Origin: Wenxinia marina DSM 24838
Lineage (GTDB): Bacteria > Pseudomonadota > Alphaproteobacteria > Rhodobacterales > Rhodobacteraceae
Length of the DNA: 64,000 nucleotides
Direction: 5' to 3'
Assembly: GCF_000379485.1 (NCBI RefSeq)
Contig: NZ_KB902310.1
Span: forward strand, 124,001 to 188,000
A model generated the notes under the pieces. That model did no database searches. It was not told the DNA's origin and saw nothing but the letters and a program-made list of their open reading frames with translations. Both the position numbers and the translations under genes were made by a program. Positions 63,044 through 64,000 of the stretch are shown piece after piece. The stretch's first letter is position 1; each line of letters begins with the position of its first letter.

Positions 63044-64000
63044 CGACCCTCGCGCTCATCGCCCGCAACCGCCTCGCCCTCTGGGGCGGGATCGTCCTGA
63101 TCCTCGTGATCCTTCTGGCCCTCGTCACGCCGTGGCTGCCGCTGTACCCCCCGAACGCCACCGATCCGTCGATCAAGAACGCCTGGTTCGGGGAGGAGGG
63201 GCACCTCCTCGGCACCGACCATCTCGGCCGCGACATCCTCTCGCGCCTCCTGTGGGGGACGCGGGTGTCGCTGGCGATCGGCTTCGCCTCCGCCGTGATC
63301 GCCGCGGTGCTGGGGGCCGCCATCGGCATCGTCGCGGGTTATTTCGGCGGGCGGACGGACAACATCCTGATGCGGCTGATCGACCTCATCATGGGGTTTC
63401 CCTACATCCTGCTGGCGCTCGCCATCGTCGCCGCCCTCGGCCCCGGCCTGATGAACGCGCTGATCGCGGTGGCGGCGGTGAACATCCCGTTCTTCGCCCG
63501 CAACATCCGCGGCGTGACCGTCGGCATCGCCCACAAGGAGTTCGTGGACGCGGCCAAGCTCGCCGGGATGGGGCATGTCCGCATCATCCTGACAGAGATC
63601 CTGCCGAACGTGGTGCCGGTGATCGTCGTTGCCGCCTCGACCACGGTCGGTTGGATGATCCTCGAGACGGCGGGCCTGTCCTTCCTCGGCCTCGGCTCGC
63701 AGCCGCCGGACCCGGACCTCGGCTCGATGCTGGGGCTGGCGAAGGACTCGCTCATCACCGACCCGCATGTCAGCTATCCGCCGGGCCTGATGATCCTGAT
63801 CATCGTCATGTCCATCAACCTCCTCGGCGACGGCATCCGCGACGCGCTGGACCCGCGCTTGCGCTCCGGCGCGCTGTCGCGGCCCGCCGCGGCGACGACC
63901 GTGGACCGCAGGGGCGCAGCGCCGGCCTTCCGCGACGAAGGAATCCTCGAGATGACCGACCTCTCGACCGAGTTCCGCCTCAAGCGCCGCACCTACAAGG
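63040..64000 (+). CDS. Peptide-type ABC permease (DppC-like) apparently fused to an ATPase, partial
   Basis: Starts GTG 63040 overlapping the DppB-like stop. Residues 1 to ~290 are a complete DppC-type permease (GTDHLGRDILSRLLWGTRVSL, EFVDAAKLAGMGHVRIILTEILPNVVP, MLGLAKDSL, LLGDGIRDALDPRLR). Without any stop, the frame continues through a ~25-residue linker (AAATTVDRRGAAPAFRDEG) into LEMTDLSTEFRLKRRTYK, the N-terminal strand of a DppD-type ATPase, and runs off the window. The single-chain permease/ATPase arrangement is known in some alphaproteobacteria. The ATPase Walker motifs lie outside. Confidence 0.88.

Overview
The window is a very GC-rich stretch of chromosome from an alphaproteobacterium, almost certainly a member of the Rhodobacteraceae/roseobacter lineage. 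The gene order cobT/cobS/J-domain protein/bolA, the fused full-length PntA, the Hint-domain protein, the fatty-acid oxidation block with a MerR regulator, and the style of the intergenic palindromes all point there. No rRNA, tRNA, CRISPR array, integrase or insertion sequence was seen, so this looks like ordinary chromosome with locally interesting intergenic DNA.

Bases 1-9.4 kb: the N-terminal part of an aminopeptidase P; cobT and cobS (cobaltochelatase), separated by a flavin reductase and a PilZ protein whose 3' end is followed by a decayed tandem copy of itself; a small membrane protein; a J-domain protein divergent from bolA; a DUF4177-like protein; gatB. Bases 9.4-15.4 kb: two tandem lysozyme-like exported proteins, an acyltransferase, a PfpI-type protein, pepN and a small membrane protein. 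Bases 15.4-24.9 kb: glcB with an ICMT-like methyltransferase, a cytochrome P450 divergent from a PuuD-like hydrolase, a small conserved protein, a D-lyxose isomerase-like cupin, pntAB and a helix-hairpin-helix protein.

Bases 24.9-38.7 kb: a frameshifted dienelactone hydrolase; a candidate speF-type leader RNA and an ornithine decarboxylase; a MATE exporter; a luciferase-like flavoenzyme; msrA; two DUF3072-like small proteins. Next comes a nucleoside salvage operon (cdd-deoA-deoB-add-upp) whose deoA-deoB gap holds a 153-bp direct duplication with strong hairpins. It is followed by an exported protein built from paired-cysteine modules and by a protein that seems to start at CTG.

Bases 38.7-50.3 kb: an acyl-CoA synthetase, a DMT exporter, a Hint-domain protein, and a reverse-strand fatty-acid oxidation block (FadJ-like enzyme, NTF2-like protein, thiolase, GST, 70-residue protein, acyl-CoA dehydrogenase) headed by a MerR regulator, with a second MerR gene upstream. 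Bases 50.3-58.5 kb: two hotdog thioesterases, a MATE exporter, an ICMT-like protein, pyrD, a DUF952 protein, an exported 5'-nucleotidase and an ABC-2 drug-type exporter. Bases 58.7-64 kb: a GntR/FCD regulator, a DUF1028 protein and a divergent peptide-type ABC importer. In the importer the second permease runs in frame into an ATPase domain at the window edge. Its binding-protein/permease gap carries a terminator-like hairpin and a GTAG-headed REP doublet.

The most unusual features are intergenic: the deoA-deoB duplication, several families of tandem hairpins, the REP doublet and the candidate speF leader. No clear defence or mobile system was found.
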